Positions 1-9,169 are shown, counted from the stretch's first letter. The stretch: 64,000 bases of DNA from Dechloromonas denitrificans (GCF_020510665.1 NZ_CP075187.1:186001-250000); one strand, 5' to 3'. Notes: generated from the letters alone by a model not told the origin. Numbers and translations are program-made.

Positions 1-361
1 CCAGATAGGCCACGCCATCGGCAATGGCGCCGATCTTGACGACATCGCTGGCGTCCAGTGTCGTACTGCACCATGCTGCCAGCGGCTGGGTGTTGCCGTT
101 GGCCCGGATCAGGGTGGCGCGGGTTTGCCCGGCAATTGCGATGCGCACAGGCCCGTGCTGCACCTTGAGGGTTGGGCCGATGCCGCGCATTTCGAGACTG
201 GCGGCATCGGGGTGATTGCCGGCCAGCAGGTTGGCGCAAGCCGCCAGCGGGCGATCCAGCGTACCGGAAACGGCGACACCGATGTGCCGATAACCGCGCC
301 GACCAGGGTCCTGGATGCTGTTGCCCAGGCCGCCGTCAATCAGTTCGATCAGACCGTCCAT
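1..361 (-). CDS. pxpC: 5-oxoprolinase subunit C (biotin-dependent carboxyltransferase / KipA family), 3' part missing
   Basis: The reading frame runs off the left edge, so only about 120 N-terminal residues are visible. The start ATG at 361 lies inside the end of pxpB, a 13-bp overlap that indicates translational coupling. The visible part opens with a DGGLGNSIQDPGR stretch followed by GYRHIGVAVSGTLD, typical of the KipA / allophanate-hydrolase-C family. Established for the family: PxpA, PxpB and PxpC together hydrolyse 5-oxoproline to glutamate with ATP. PxpA would be expected just beyond the edge; it is not seen here. The identification is from the N-terminal motifs only. Confidence 0.85.
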   Translation of the reverse strand, partial: MDGLIELIDGGLGNSIQDPGRRGYRHIGVAVSGTLDRPLAACANLLAGNHPDAASLEMRGIGPTLKVQHGPVRIAIAGQTRATLIRANGNTQPLAAWCSTTLDASDVVKIGAIADGVAYL

Positions 362-1134
362 GCGGCCTCCGGGGCGAGCAGAAAGCTGTCGCGGGCCAGT
401 GTCCGGCTGGCCAGGGCGGCTTCCTGCGCCCGGTACGTGTCGCGGTCGACGGCCAGCCAGCGGACTTCGTCGCCCGAGGCGAGCAGGGCAGGGTTGTCGC
501 GGTCGACGGCGTCAAACAGTGAAATTGGCGTGCGCCCGAGCAAATGCCAGCCGCCCGGGCTTTCCCACGGGTAGACCGCGCACATTTCGCCGGCGATGGC
601 CAGCGAGCGGGCCGGCACCGCCTTGCGCGGCGAGGCCAGACGCGGTGTGTTGAGTTCGTCCGGCAAACCGCCCATGTACGGAAAACCGGGCATGAAGCCG
701 ATCATGTAGACGTGGAAGGTGGTGCTGGTCAGGCGTTCGATGATCGTTTCCCGGCTCAGCCCTTTGCTGGCGGCCAGCGCGTCGAGGTCGGGCGCCAGAT
801 CGCTATCGAAACAGACCGGCAGTTGCCAGCGCCGGCCGCTGGTCGCGGCTTGTCCGGCGTTCTCGGCCAGTTCGAGCAACTGTCTGCCGAGCATTTCGCC
901 GCTGCCGTGCAAGGGATCGTAATGCACAGTCAGGGAGCGGAAGGTCGGCACGACGTCGACAATGCTGGCCAGCGCCGGGCAGTCGCTGACGGTTCGCGCG
1001 TGTCGCAGTTGTTCGGCCAGCCCCATGACCCGGCCATGCAGCGCCGGATCGATGCTGGTCCCGAACTCTACTGTCCAGGCCGCATCGCCCAGCGGCAGCA
1101 GCCGGGGCGATGGGCGGTGAGCGTCGTGGTTCAT
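349..1134 (-). CDS. pxpB: 5-oxoprolinase subunit B (KipI family)
   Basis: The protein has 261 residues, within the usual KipI/PxpB range. The family hallmark GFMPGFPYMGGLP sits near residues 146-158, followed by the PRLASPRKAVPARSLAIAG-type stretch. With PxpC (overlapping at its 3' end) it should form the ATP-dependent 5-oxoproline-hydrolysing complex in the cytoplasm. It starts 10 bp after a TRAP permease gene and is clearly in the same operon, which suggests the TRAP system imports 5-oxoproline or a related cyclic amide. Older names for this family are allophanate hydrolase subunit 1 and KinA inhibitor. Confidence 0.9.
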   Translation of the reverse strand: MNHDAHRPSPRLLPLGDAAWTVEFGTSIDPALHGRVMGLAEQLRHARTVSDCPALASIVDVVPTFRSLTVHYDPLHGSGEMLGRQLLELAENAGQAATSGRRWQLPVCFDSDLAPDLDALAASKGLSRETIIERLTSTTFHVYMIGFMPGFPYMGGLPDELNTPRLASPRKAVPARSLAIAGEMCAVYPWESPGGWHLLGRTPISLFDAVDRDNPALLASGDEVRWLAVDRDTYRAQEAALASRTLARDSFLLAPEAAWTV

Positions 1135-1144
1135 GCCTGGAGAC

Positions 1145-2443
1145 TTAGCCGGCCATCTGCTGCGGCAACCAGGTGATGATGCCGGGGAAGAAGTAAATCA
1201 GCAGCACGGCGGCAACCATCAGGAAGAACATCGGCATCGAGTGCTTGGCCAGCCAGGTGATTTCCTTCTTGGTCATGCCTTGCAGCACGAACAGGTTGAA
1301 GCCGACCGGCGGTGTGATTTGCGCCATTTCGACGACGAGCACGACAAAAATGCCGAACCAGACGAGGTCAATGCCGGCTTTTTCGATGGTCGGCAGCAGG
1401 ACGCCCATGGTCAGCACGACGATGGAGATACCGTCGAGGAAGCAGCCGAGCACGATGAAGAAGACCATCAGTGCCAGGATCAGGGCGAACGGCGAGAGGT
1501 GCAGCGAGCTGATCCACTCGGCCAGATGACGCGGTAGGCCGATGTAGCCCATGGCCAGCGTCAGGAAGGCGGCGCCGGCGAGAATCAACGCGATCATGCA
1601 GTACAGGCGGGTGGCACCGATCAGGCTGTCGCTGAAATTCTTCCACGACAGTTCGCCCTGCAATGCGGCGATGATCAGCGATCCGACAACGCCCAGCCCG
1701 GCGGCCTCGGTGGCGGTGGCCAGCCCGGTGTAGATCGAGCCGAGCACGGCGGCGATCAGCGAGACAACCGGAATCAGGTTACGCGAGGCGTTGAGCTTTT
1801 CGAGGAAGCTCATGTTCTGGTCGGCCGGCGGAATCTGGTCCGGGTGAATCAGTGCCCAGACGATGGTGTAGGCCATGAACAAGCCGGCCAGCAGCAGGCC
1901 GGGAATGACGCCGGCGATGAACAGCTGGGCAATCGAGACATTGGCCGTGACGCCGTAGACGATCATGATGATCGACGGCGGAATCAGCAGGCCGAGTGTG
2001 CCGGCACCGGCCAGCGTGCCAATCGCGATGTGTTCCGGATAGCCGCGGCGTTTCAGTTCGGGCAAGGTCATCTTGCCGATCGTGGCGCAGGTGGCTGCCG
2101 AGGAACCGGAGACGGCGGCGAAGATGGTGCAGCCGATGATGTTGGTGTGCAGCAGGCGACCCGGCAGTTTTTCGAGCCAGGGAGCGAGGCCCTTGAACAT
2201 GTCTTCGGAGAGCTTGGTGCGGAAGAGGATTTCGCCCATCCAGATAAACAGCGGTAGCGCGGTCAACGTCCAGGAAGAGGCCGATCCCCAGATGGTGACG
2301 GCCATGCTGTCGCCGACCGGACGGCTGGTGAACAGTTCCATCCCGATCCAGGCGACGCCGGCCAGTGAAAGGCCGATCCAGACGCCGCTGCCGAGAATGA
2401 TGAACAGCGTGACGATGAGCAGCAGGGTGATGTAGATATCCAT
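1145..2443 (-). CDS. TRAP transporter large permease (DctM family)
   Basis: This 432-residue, highly hydrophobic protein carries the TRAP large-subunit features: an N-terminal membrane segment, a GSSAATCATIG motif near residue 112, GTLGLLIPPSIIMIVYGV in the middle and a C-terminal QITPPVGFNLFVLQG segment. It forms the ion-coupled transport channel in the inner membrane, working with DctQ and the periplasmic DctP encoded just upstream. The gene lies 15 bp after dctQ and 10 bp before pxpB, so transport and 5-oxoproline hydrolysis appear co-expressed. The substrate is inferred from context only. Confidence 0.9.
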   Translation of the reverse strand: MDIYITLLLIVTLFIILGSGVWIGLSLAGVAWIGMELFTSRPVGDSMAVTIWGSASSWTLTALPLFIWMGEILFRTKLSEDMFKGLAPWLEKLPGRLLHTNIIGCTIFAAVSGSSAATCATIGKMTLPELKRRGYPEHIAIGTLAGAGTLGLLIPPSIIMIVYGVTANVSIAQLFIAGVIPGLLLAGLFMAYTIVWALIHPDQIPPADQNMSFLEKLNASRNLIPVVSLIAAVLGSIYTGLATATEAAGLGVVGSLIIAALQGELSWKNFSDSLIGATRLYCMIALILAGAAFLTLAMGYIGLPRHLAEWISSLHLSPFALILALMVFFIVLGCFLDGISIVVLTMGVLLPTIEKAGIDLVWFGIFVVLVVEMAQITPPVGFNLFVLQGMTKKEITWLAKHSMPMFFLMVAAVLLIYFFPGIITWLPQQMAG

Positions 2444-2458
2444 GATGTCGCTTCCGGC

Positions 2459-2977
2459 TTATTCGATGTGGGCGGGTTCGCCGTCCGGCGACTCTTCCCG
2501 CAATTGTTTGCCGGCGAGCAGCAGAACGAGATCCATGGCGAATGCCAGGGCAAACAGGCTGGTGCCGACGGCCATGCCAAGCTGGGGAATCCACAGCGGC
2601 GTTGCGTCGAGGCCGGTCGAAATATCGACAAACTCACGCGATTGCATGACCAGTCGAATCGAGAACCAGGCCAGCGCGCCGGACATGATCAAGGCGACGA
2701 GGTGGCAGAAGATGTCCAGCCAGCGGTGGGCTGCGGCGGGCAGTTGATTGAGGATCAGCGTGACGCGGATATGTTCGCCACGACGCAGCGTCGGGGCCAG
2801 CGCCAGGAAGGCGGCGGTCGCCATGCAGTAACCGGCATAGGCATCGGCGCCGGGCAAGTCGATGGCCGGGATCAGGCGGCCAAAGATGCTGGCAAGGACA
2901 GCGAGCAGGGTGCCCACCATGAACAGGCCGGCGAGATAGCTCGCACCGGTAAAAAGACGATCCAGCATGGTGCGCAT
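2459..2977 (-). CDS. TRAP transporter small permease (DctQ family)
   Basis: The 172-residue product has four hydrophobic segments, including GASYLAGLFMVGTLLAVLAS near the N-terminus and a C-terminal GMAVGTSLFALAFAMDLVLL, as expected of the DctQ four-TM subunit. The ATG at 2977 follows AAGGAACGCCC at suitable spacing. It lies between the binding-protein gene and the large permease gene. A terminator-like hairpin separates it from dctP, so its expression may be lower than that of the binding protein. Confidence 0.85.
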   Translation of the reverse strand: MRTMLDRLFTGASYLAGLFMVGTLLAVLASIFGRLIPAIDLPGADAYAGYCMATAAFLALAPTLRRGEHIRVTLILNQLPAAAHRWLDIFCHLVALIMSGALAWFSIRLVMQSREFVDISTGLDATPLWIPQLGMAVGTSLFALAFAMDLVLLLAGKQLREESPDGEPAHIE

Positions 2978-2995
2978 GGGCGTTCCTTCAAATCG

Positions 2996-3020
2996 AAAAA
3001 CGGGCTGCCGCAGCAGCCCG
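2996..3020 (-). terminator. Intra-operon terminator-like hairpin between dctP and dctQ
   Basis: Read on the minus strand, CGGGCTGC and GCAGCCCG form a perfect 8-bp stem with a 4-base loop (3001-3020). It is followed at once by TTTTT (2996-3000). It lies 11 bases after the dctP stop and 18 bases before dctQ. It would allow partial termination and a surplus of the periplasmic binding protein over the membrane subunits. Confidence 0.7.
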
Positions 3021-3031
3021 GGATGATGAAA

Positions 3032-4006
3032 TTACTTGCGGTAGGCGTCGAGAATGGCCTGGCCGTCGGCGCCGGCCTGCTTGGTCCAGTCGGCAACCAT
3101 GGCTTCGCCAACCTTCTTGAGATCGGCGCGCAGCTGGGCTGAACCGGCATCGACCGTCATGCCGTTCTTCTTCAGTTGCTCGATATACCAGGTGTTCTTC
3201 TCCTGGCTGACCTTCCAGCCGCGCGTTTCGGCCGCAGCAGCAGCCTTCAGGACCGCTTCCTGGCTCGGCTTGTCGAGGCCGTCGAAGGCTTTCTGGGAAA
3301 CGATGACCAGGTTCTTCGGCAACCAGGCGCTGACGTCGTAGTAATACTTGACCTGTTCCCAGACCTTGCTGTCGTAGCCGGTGGCGCCTGAGGTCATGAA
3401 GGTGTTGACTGCGCCGGTAGCCAGCGCCTGCGTCAGTTCGGCGGCCTGCACGGTGACCGGCTGGGCACCGACCAGTTGGGCGATGCGGCTGGTGTTCGGG
3501 TTGTAGGCGCGCCACTTGGCACCCTTCAGGTCGGCTGCGCTATTGATCGGCTTGCTGCTGAAAATGCCTTGCGGCGGCCATGGCACCGAATACAGCACCT
3601 TCATGCCCTGCTTGGCGAGGCGCGCTTCGGTGGCCGGGCGCGAGGCTTGCCAGAGTTTTTGCGATTCCTGGTAGCTGGTCGCCAGGAAAGGAATCGAATC
3701 GACGCCGTAGACCGGGTCTTCATTGGAGTAACCGGAGATGATGATTTCGCCCATCTGGGCCTGGCCACCCTGCACTGAGCGTTTGATTTCGTTGGCCTTG
3801 AACAGCGAACCGCCGTCATGCACGGTGATCTTCAATTTGCCGGCGGTGGCCTTGTCGATGTCGCCAGCGAATTGCTGGATGTTTTCGGTGTGAAAGTTCG
3901 AGGCCGGGTAGCCGGTCGGCATGTCCCATTTCTGCTGGGCCTGAGCGGCGGACCCGATGAAGCACAGGGCCGAGGTGGCGCCGATGGCGGCGAGAGTCTT
4001 CAACAT
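3032..4006 (-). CDS. TRAP transporter substrate-binding protein (DctP family)
   Basis: The protein (324 residues) begins with a Sec signal peptide ending near SAAQAQQ and continues as a periplasmic DctP-type solute-binding protein (KLKITVHDGGSLFKANEIKRSVQGG near residues 55-80). I chose the ATG at 4006 rather than 4012, because AGGAG then sits six bases upstream instead of abutting the start. It heads the minus-strand operon dctP-dctQ-dctM-pxpB-pxpC. It is not closely similar to the two DctP proteins encoded at 24.5 and 38.2 kb. The ligand is unknown; 5-oxoproline is the contextual guess. Confidence 0.88.
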   Translation of the reverse strand: MLKTLAAIGATSALCFIGSAAQAQQKWDMPTGYPASNFHTENIQQFAGDIDKATAGKLKITVHDGGSLFKANEIKRSVQGGQAQMGEIIISGYSNEDPVYGVDSIPFLATSYQESQKLWQASRPATEARLAKQGMKVLYSVPWPPQGIFSSKPINSAADLKGAKWRAYNPNTSRIAQLVGAQPVTVQAAELTQALATGAVNTFMTSGATGYDSKVWEQVKYYYDVSAWLPKNLVIVSQKAFDGLDKPSQEAVLKAAAAAETRGWKVSQEKNTWYIEQLKKNGMTVDAGSAQLRADLKKVGEAMVADWTKQAGADGQAILDAYRK

Positions 4007-4164
4007 GTACATCTCCTGGTAGGTAGCTGGGTCCGGCGGGCCGGGGGATAAGCTGCGTCACTGGATAAGTCGGGCAGCCAAGTTGCACTACCCCAATCTG
4101 GATCAAATCAGTAACGACAATGTAACGTTAAGAAAACGTCGATAAAAAGTCAACGTGATTTTGT

Positions 4165-4170
4165 TATAAT
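4165..4170 (+). promoter_or_regulatory. Candidate -10 element for the MarR-like gene
   Basis: A perfect TATAAT lies 27 bases upstream of the regulator start. No good -35 is visible at normal spacing, so the promoter may need an activator or be weak. The rest of the 190-bp divergent region (4007-4197) holds a short palindrome TAACGTTA at 4123-4130 that could be part of an operator, but I cannot support more than that. Confidence 0.5.
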
Positions 4171-4197
4171 GAAACTCTTCCGTTTAGTGGAAAAATC

Positions 4198-4755
4198 ATG
4201 AAACCCAAGGCAAAAATACAAGCTGTCGAACCCCGTCCGGCACTTGCCCAGCCGGGGCAGCGCATCGTTTCCTCATCACACCTGGTTTCGGAAAAATCCC
4301 CGGAGCTGTCGGAATTCGAGTTCGGCCTGATCATCGCCGCGCACGCCTTCAACCGCTGGCTGATCCGCTGCATGGGCGCCGCCGGGGTCAAGGACATGGC
4401 GCCGGTCGACGTGCTGGTGCTGCATCACATCAACCACCGACGCAGTGAAAAACGCCTGGCCGACATCTGCTTCGTGCTGAATATCGAAGACACCCACGTC
4501 GTCACCTACTCGGTCAAGAAACTGGTCGGTATGGGGCTAGTCAGCAGCACCAAGCGTGGAAAGGAAGCCTTCTTCTCGACGACCGAAGAAGGCGCCGAAC
4601 TGTGCATGCAATACCGTGAAGTGCGCGAAGCCTGCCTGATGCCCGGCTTCTCAGGCGCAGAAGAGGAAAACCAGCGCCTCGGCGAAGTCGCCCGCCTGTT
4701 GCGCACCGTTTCCGGTCGTTACGACCAGGCAGCGAGGGCTGCGACTTCGTATTGA
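4198..4755 (+). CDS. MarR-like winged-helix transcriptional regulator
   Basis: The 185-residue product has a winged-helix core around residues 45-140: FGLIIAAHAFNRWLIRCM, then a recognition region with RRSEKRLADICFVLN and a wing leading into GLVSSTKRGKEAFFSTTEEG. This matches the predicted MarR-type regulators that sit beside TRAP operons. It is divergently transcribed from the TRAP-5-oxoprolinase operon, which it most likely controls, and is separated from it by 191 bp. The first 40 residues are polar and low in recognisable structure. The effector is unknown. Confidence 0.8.
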   Translation: MKPKAKIQAVEPRPALAQPGQRIVSSSHLVSEKSPELSEFEFGLIIAAHAFNRWLIRCMGAAGVKDMAPVDVLVLHHINHRRSEKRLADICFVLNIEDTHVVTYSVKKLVGMGLVSSTKRGKEAFFSTTEEGAELCMQYREVREACLMPGFSGAEEENQRLGEVARLLRTVSGRYDQAARAATSY

Positions 4756-4809
4756 GTTGGGGGGAGGGCGGTTTTTCGGCCAAAGCGGTCGATGATCCAC
4801 CCCAAGAAA

Positions 4810-4840
4810 AATGGCCGGTACTGGTTACAGACCGGCCATT
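4810..4840. terminator. Convergent terminator hairpin between the MarR-like gene and the RND operon
   Basis: AATGGCCGGT and ACCGGCCATT form a perfect 10-bp stem with an 11-base loop. It lies between two convergent genes, with GAAA on the left and TGTTTTCT on the right. It could serve both strands, although the T-runs are short. Confidence 0.6.
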
Positions 4841-4888
4841 GGTGTTTTCTGGATCAAATCGTTAGTTTTTCAGCTGATTGGAGAGTGT

Positions 4889-7800
4889 TTAGAAAATCTG
4901 GGACGATTCAGATGCGGAATTTTTACGTCTAATAAAGCGTTTAATAGCAGCTGCCATATCGTCAACGATGGTAAAGACGGCAGGTATGACCAACAGGCTT
5001 AGCACGGTGGAAGTGATCAATCCGCCAATTACGGCGACGGCCATCGGGCTACGGAAAGTGGGATCGGCATCGCCAAGCCCCAGCGCAATCGGCAACATGC
5101 CGGCCCCCATTGCCAAGGTCGTCATGATGACTGGGCGCGCGCGCTTGTGCCCTGCATCAAGCAGCGCATCAAATCGACTTTTGATTTCGGTTGTCGGCAG
5201 GCCCTCTGCGTTCGGATGCCCGCGTCGCGCCTCAATGGCGTACTCCACCAAAAGAATCGAGTTCTTGGTGGCGATACCCATCAGCATGATCAAACCAATC
5301 AAAGAAGACAGGGAGAAGCTCTGTCCTGCAACCAAAAGGCCGACGAATGCCCCGCCCAACGACAGCGGGAGCGCGGCAAGAATGGTCAGTGGCTGCAAGA
5401 AGTCTTTAAACAGCAGAACCAGCACAACATAAATTGCCAGAATGCCGGTCACCATGGCTATGCCAAAGCCGACGAAGAGTTCCATCATCATCTCTTCGTC
5501 ACCCTGAGTGAGTTGGCGTACGCCAGCAGGCAGCTTCTGCATCGACGGCATTTTCGCGACAGCTGCAGTAAGCTCGCCCAATGGCATACCCGATAGCTCA
5601 ACCTCTATGGTGACGCTACGGGAACGATTTACGCGGTCGATACGCGCAGGGCCGCCACCTTGTTCAATCGAAGCGACTTGACTGAGCATAACCGGGCCTT
5701 TCGTAGCAGGGACCCGCAGTCGTTCTAGCTGGTCAAGATTCTTCCTCACATCATCGCGCAACCTAACAACAATGGGGATCTGCCGCTGCTCAAGGTTCAG
5801 TTTAGAAACCATCTGCTCATAATCGCCGACGGTCGCCACACGCAAGGTGTCTGCGATGGCCGTTGCCGTGACGCCGAGGTCGGCTGCCTTGGCAAAGTCC
5901 GGTCGCAGAATGACCTCATTTCGGATCAGGCTGGCGGTCGATGCGATATTGCCCAACCCGGAAATCTTGCGCAGATCCTTCTTTACCGCTTCTGCTGCCT
6001 CTGACAAGGCTTGCGGATCATCTCCAGTCAGTACGAGCTGGTATTTTTCGCCTGACCCGCCCAGGCCTACCTTGCTGCGAACACCGGCAAGTCCGGACAT
6101 TGCTTTTCTGATTTCTGCCTCAACCACCTGCTTTTTGGGACGCATATTGCGTGGGTCAAGCAATATGGTCAGCGTCGCGGTACGTACTTCGGCTGCACCG
6201 CCGGCGGCCATCGGATCTGCACCGGCAGAGCCGCCACCGATCGTTGTGTAGATGTTACGGATATGCTGAACAGCACCCAGACGTTGCCGGGCTTCGTCAG
6301 CGACCGAGTGGCTCTGAGCCAATGTGGCACCAGGGGGGAGTTCAAGAAAGACCTGCGTTTGCGAATTGTCGTCGGGAGGGACAAAACCTTGGGGCAGCAA
6401 GGGAATCAGCATCAATGAGGCGATAAAGAAAGCGCCCGCCATGCCCAGCGTCAACCAGCGATGGTGTAGTGTCCACCGGCTGATGCGCAGATAAGCTGGC
6501 ATCCAGAATGGTTCGCGCTTGATATGCGTGGCCGGCTTCATGATGTACGCCGCCATCATCGGCGTCAGCAGTCGGGCAACCAGCAAAGAGGCGAAGACAG
6601 CCAGCGCAGCCGTCCAGCCGAATTGCTTGAAGAACTTGCCGGCCATGCCGTCCATGAAGGCGGTAGGCAAAAAAACGGCAATCAGCGAGAAGGTGGTCGC
6701 CACCACAGCCAATCCGATTTCTGTGGCTGCCTCGGTAGCAGCCTGCAAGGGTGTTTTTCCCATCGCCATGTGGCGTTCGATGTTTTCCACCTCGACGATG
6801 GCGTCGTCGACCAAAATGCCGATGACCAAGGAAAGCGCCAGCAGGGTGATCATGTTGAGCGAAAAGCCCATCATGCTCATGCCGACGAAGGCTGGCAGGA
6901 TGGATAGAGGCAAAGCGACTGCTGACACCAGGGTCGCACGCACATCGCGCAGGAACAAAAAGACGACAACGACGGCAAGGATGGCTCCTTCAAAGAGCAT
7001 GTGCATTGATGCACCAAACTCTTCCTCGGCAGTCTGGACGAAGTTGAAGGCTTCCGTGATTTCAAGATCAGGCCTTTCGACCCGCAGTTGGTCTAGCGAA
7101 ACGTTGACCGCTTCGCCTACTTCGACCTCACCGGCCCCCTTGCTTCGGGAAATTTCAAACCCGACTACCTGCTTCCCATCAAGCGTGGCCAGTGAATTAG
7201 GTTCTGCCGCAGTGTCTTGTAGCACGGCGACTTCGTTGAGTCGGAAATGCTGCCCGCCGGGGAGGGTGAGTTCGAGCTTTCCTAATTCATCGACATCCTT
7301 GACACGTGCCATCAGCCGTAAAGGCTGTTTGCCTTGCCCAAGATCAGTTTGGCCACCTGTTGCATCGGTCTGTATTTCACGCAATTGCCGAGAAACCTCT
7401 GCTGCACTCGCGCCAATCGCCTCCATCCTGAGTGGATCAAGCTCAATCCTGACTTGGCGCGTTAGCCCACCGACCCGTACAACAGAACCGACTCCCTTCA
7501 AGCCCATCAACCGGCGTGAAAGGATGTTATCCACGAACCAGGAGAGCTCTCCTTCATCCATTTTTGACGAATGAATGGTGTACGCCAGAATAGGCGTACC
7601 CGCCACATTCAACTTGCTGATGACGGGGTCGCGAAGATCGGCGGGCAAATCGGCCCGCACGCTCTGCACGGCAGAACGTACATCGTCGACTGCTTCCTGT
7701 ACGGCCTTTTCCAGTCGGAATTCGGCGGTGATATTGACCACGCCATCCTGTATCGACGTGCGCAAATTTTTCAGACCCTGTACCGGCGCAATGGCATTCT

Positions 7801-8002
7801 CCAAACGGCGTGCCACTTCCGATTCCAGTTGGGGTGGTGCTGCGCCAGGCAAGACTGCCGCGACCGTGACCGTCGGAAAGTCCATATCCGGCAGGTTCTG
7901 CACCTTCATCGCGTGGAAGGCGAACAGACCTGCAAGGCTCAGCATCAGGAAGAGCATGACTGCCGGGATAGGGTTCCTGATTGACCAGGTTGAGAAATTC
8001 AT
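4889..8002 (-). CDS. RND efflux pump inner-membrane permease (AcrB/MdtB/MexF-like, HAE family)
   Basis: The product has 1037 residues, the standard length for a hydrophobe/amphiphile RND pump. The transmembrane segment carrying the proton-relay acidic pair is visible (LVIGILVDDAIVEVENIERHM). The periplasmic loops contain ATLDGKQVVGFEISRSKGAG and LDPRNMRPKK-type stretches, and the C-terminal half repeats the fold (GFGIAMVTGILAIYVVLVLL). I set the start at 8002 because GGGGA precedes that ATG and residues upstream would overlap the adaptor gene. It is the last gene of a TetR-OMF-MFP-RND unit and should drive export with the two preceding proteins. Substrates cannot be read from sequence. Confidence 0.93.
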   Translation of the reverse strand: MNFSTWSIRNPIPAVMLFLMLSLAGLFAFHAMKVQNLPDMDFPTVTVAAVLPGAAPPQLESEVARRLENAIAPVQGLKNLRTSIQDGVVNITAEFRLEKAVQEAVDDVRSAVQSVRADLPADLRDPVISKLNVAGTPILAYTIHSSKMDEGELSWFVDNILSRRLMGLKGVGSVVRVGGLTRQVRIELDPLRMEAIGASAAEVSRQLREIQTDATGGQTDLGQGKQPLRLMARVKDVDELGKLELTLPGGQHFRLNEVAVLQDTAAEPNSLATLDGKQVVGFEISRSKGAGEVEVGEAVNVSLDQLRVERPDLEITEAFNFVQTAEEEFGASMHMLFEGAILAVVVVFLFLRDVRATLVSAVALPLSILPAFVGMSMMGFSLNMITLLALSLVIGILVDDAIVEVENIERHMAMGKTPLQAATEAATEIGLAVVATTFSLIAVFLPTAFMDGMAGKFFKQFGWTAALAVFASLLVARLLTPMMAAYIMKPATHIKREPFWMPAYLRISRWTLHHRWLTLGMAGAFFIASLMLIPLLPQGFVPPDDNSQTQVFLELPPGATLAQSHSVADEARQRLGAVQHIRNIYTTIGGGSAGADPMAAGGAAEVRTATLTILLDPRNMRPKKQVVEAEIRKAMSGLAGVRSKVGLGGSGEKYQLVLTGDDPQALSEAAEAVKKDLRKISGLGNIASTASLIRNEVILRPDFAKAADLGVTATAIADTLRVATVGDYEQMVSKLNLEQRQIPIVVRLRDDVRKNLDQLERLRVPATKGPVMLSQVASIEQGGGPARIDRVNRSRSVTIEVELSGMPLGELTAAVAKMPSMQKLPAGVRQLTQGDEEMMMELFVGFGIAMVTGILAIYVVLVLLFKDFLQPLTILAALPLSLGGAFVGLLVAGQSFSLSSLIGLIMLMGIATKNSILLVEYAIEARRGHPNAEGLPTTEIKSRFDALLDAGHKRARPVIMTTLAMGAGMLPIALGLGDADPTFRSPMAVAVIGGLITSTVLSLLVIPAVFTIVDDMAAAIKRFIRRKNSASESSQIF

Positions 8003-8012
8003 TGTTGTCCCC

Positions 8013-9158
8013 TTACGGCTTGCGAGCGTCAGCCAACTGCACTGTGTCGCCATCGCTCAGAAACGCGGCACCAGTGGTCACAAAGCGCTCCCCCGCACTT
8101 ACCCCGTCGAGAATCTCCTGCCGATCACCAACCAAGCGACCGATCTTCACTTTGCGCTGGCTGACGCGCAGGTCGTCACCGACGACAAACAGGAGATGGA
8201 AGCCATCGCGAGCGATGACGGCAGATTGCGGCACCACCAAGCCTTGCTGCATCCCCATATCGAGTTCACCATGGACATAGGCGCCCGGCCGGATCGGCTG
8301 TGTTTCCTTGCCCTCCGTTACCACGATATCGACATAAGCCAAACCTCGGCGGGTGGCCTGATCGACTGTCGGAGCAGTCTGCCGGACGCTTCCTTTCCAT
8401 ACGTTTCCGGTGGGAGAAACGATACGAACAAGTTGCCCCGGCTGCACCTGCTCAAGCTCTTTGTCCGTGAGTTCTCCACGCCATTCAAGGCGTCCTTTCC
8501 GGATCAGCCGAAACATCTCGGCACCTTGCGCAGGTACGGAGCCAATCGTTGCACTTCGCGCCGAAATAATGCCATCGTCCGGCGCTCTTACCGTTGTCTG
8601 GCTCAGCCGTAACTGCTGGGCGTCAAGTTGGGCTTGTGCAGACTCAACCCGTGCTAGCGCTGTTTGCTCACGCGTCAGCAACTGCTGAATTTGTTGCTCG
8701 CTTAAAGTACCCGTTCCTTGCAGCATACGCGCCCGATCACCGTCTGCCTTGGTTTCGGCAGCTGTCGAACGAGCCTCGCTCAAGGCTGCTTGCGCGAGCC
8801 TCACGTCGTTCATTACAGAATCTCGGGCAAGCGTTGCCAAGGACTGCCCCTTTTTAACGTGATCGCCAACATTTACGAATAGCTCTGACACCCGCAATCC
8901 ATTGACTTCGGTACCAACAATGGCCTCCTGCCAAGCAGCTACGGTACCGTTAGCAGCGAGCATGCTTGGTAGAGATTGCGTGACCGCTGACGTGACATTG
9001 ACGGTCAGCGCCGGCTTTACTGCATCCGGAGTAGACTCGTTACCCGCCCCGGAACACCCCGTCAGGGAGGTGACCACAGCCAGTGTCAAGGTCAAGACCT
9101 TGGCGTGTTGATAAAAGGTTCGGTGGGCGGAAACTTGAGATAAAGGTTGCTGTTTCAT
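8013..9158 (-). CDS. RND efflux periplasmic adaptor (membrane fusion protein), lipoprotein
   Basis: The 381-residue protein has a lipoprotein signal with lipobox LTGC near residue 35. This is followed by the adaptor order: a beta-barrel/lipoyl entry (EVNGLRVSELFVNVGDHVKKGQSL), a long alpha-helical hairpin rich in Ala, Gln and Arg (about 110-180), then a second lipoyl half (VRAPDDGIISARSATIGSVP) and the barrel domain. It links the inner-membrane pump to the outer-membrane channel. It lies 11 bp after the channel gene and 10 bp before the pump gene, so the three are co-transcribed. Confidence 0.92.
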   Translation of the reverse strand: MKQQPLSQVSAHRTFYQHAKVLTLTLAVVTSLTGCSGAGNESTPDAVKPALTVNVTSAVTQSLPSMLAANGTVAAWQEAIVGTEVNGLRVSELFVNVGDHVKKGQSLATLARDSVMNDVRLAQAALSEARSTAAETKADGDRARMLQGTGTLSEQQIQQLLTREQTALARVESAQAQLDAQQLRLSQTTVRAPDDGIISARSATIGSVPAQGAEMFRLIRKGRLEWRGELTDKELEQVQPGQLVRIVSPTGNVWKGSVRQTAPTVDQATRRGLAYVDIVVTEGKETQPIRPGAYVHGELDMGMQQGLVVPQSAVIARDGFHLLFVVGDDLRVSQRKVKIGRLVGDRQEILDGVSAGERFVTTGAAFLSDGDTVQLADARKP

Positions 9159-9169
9159 CGATTAAGCGA

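Noticed and set aside
8003..8053. Longer start for the RND permease overlapping the adaptor gene
   Set aside because: The ATG at 8002 has a GGGGA ribosome site at normal spacing and matches the usual MNFSTWSIRNP start of the family.
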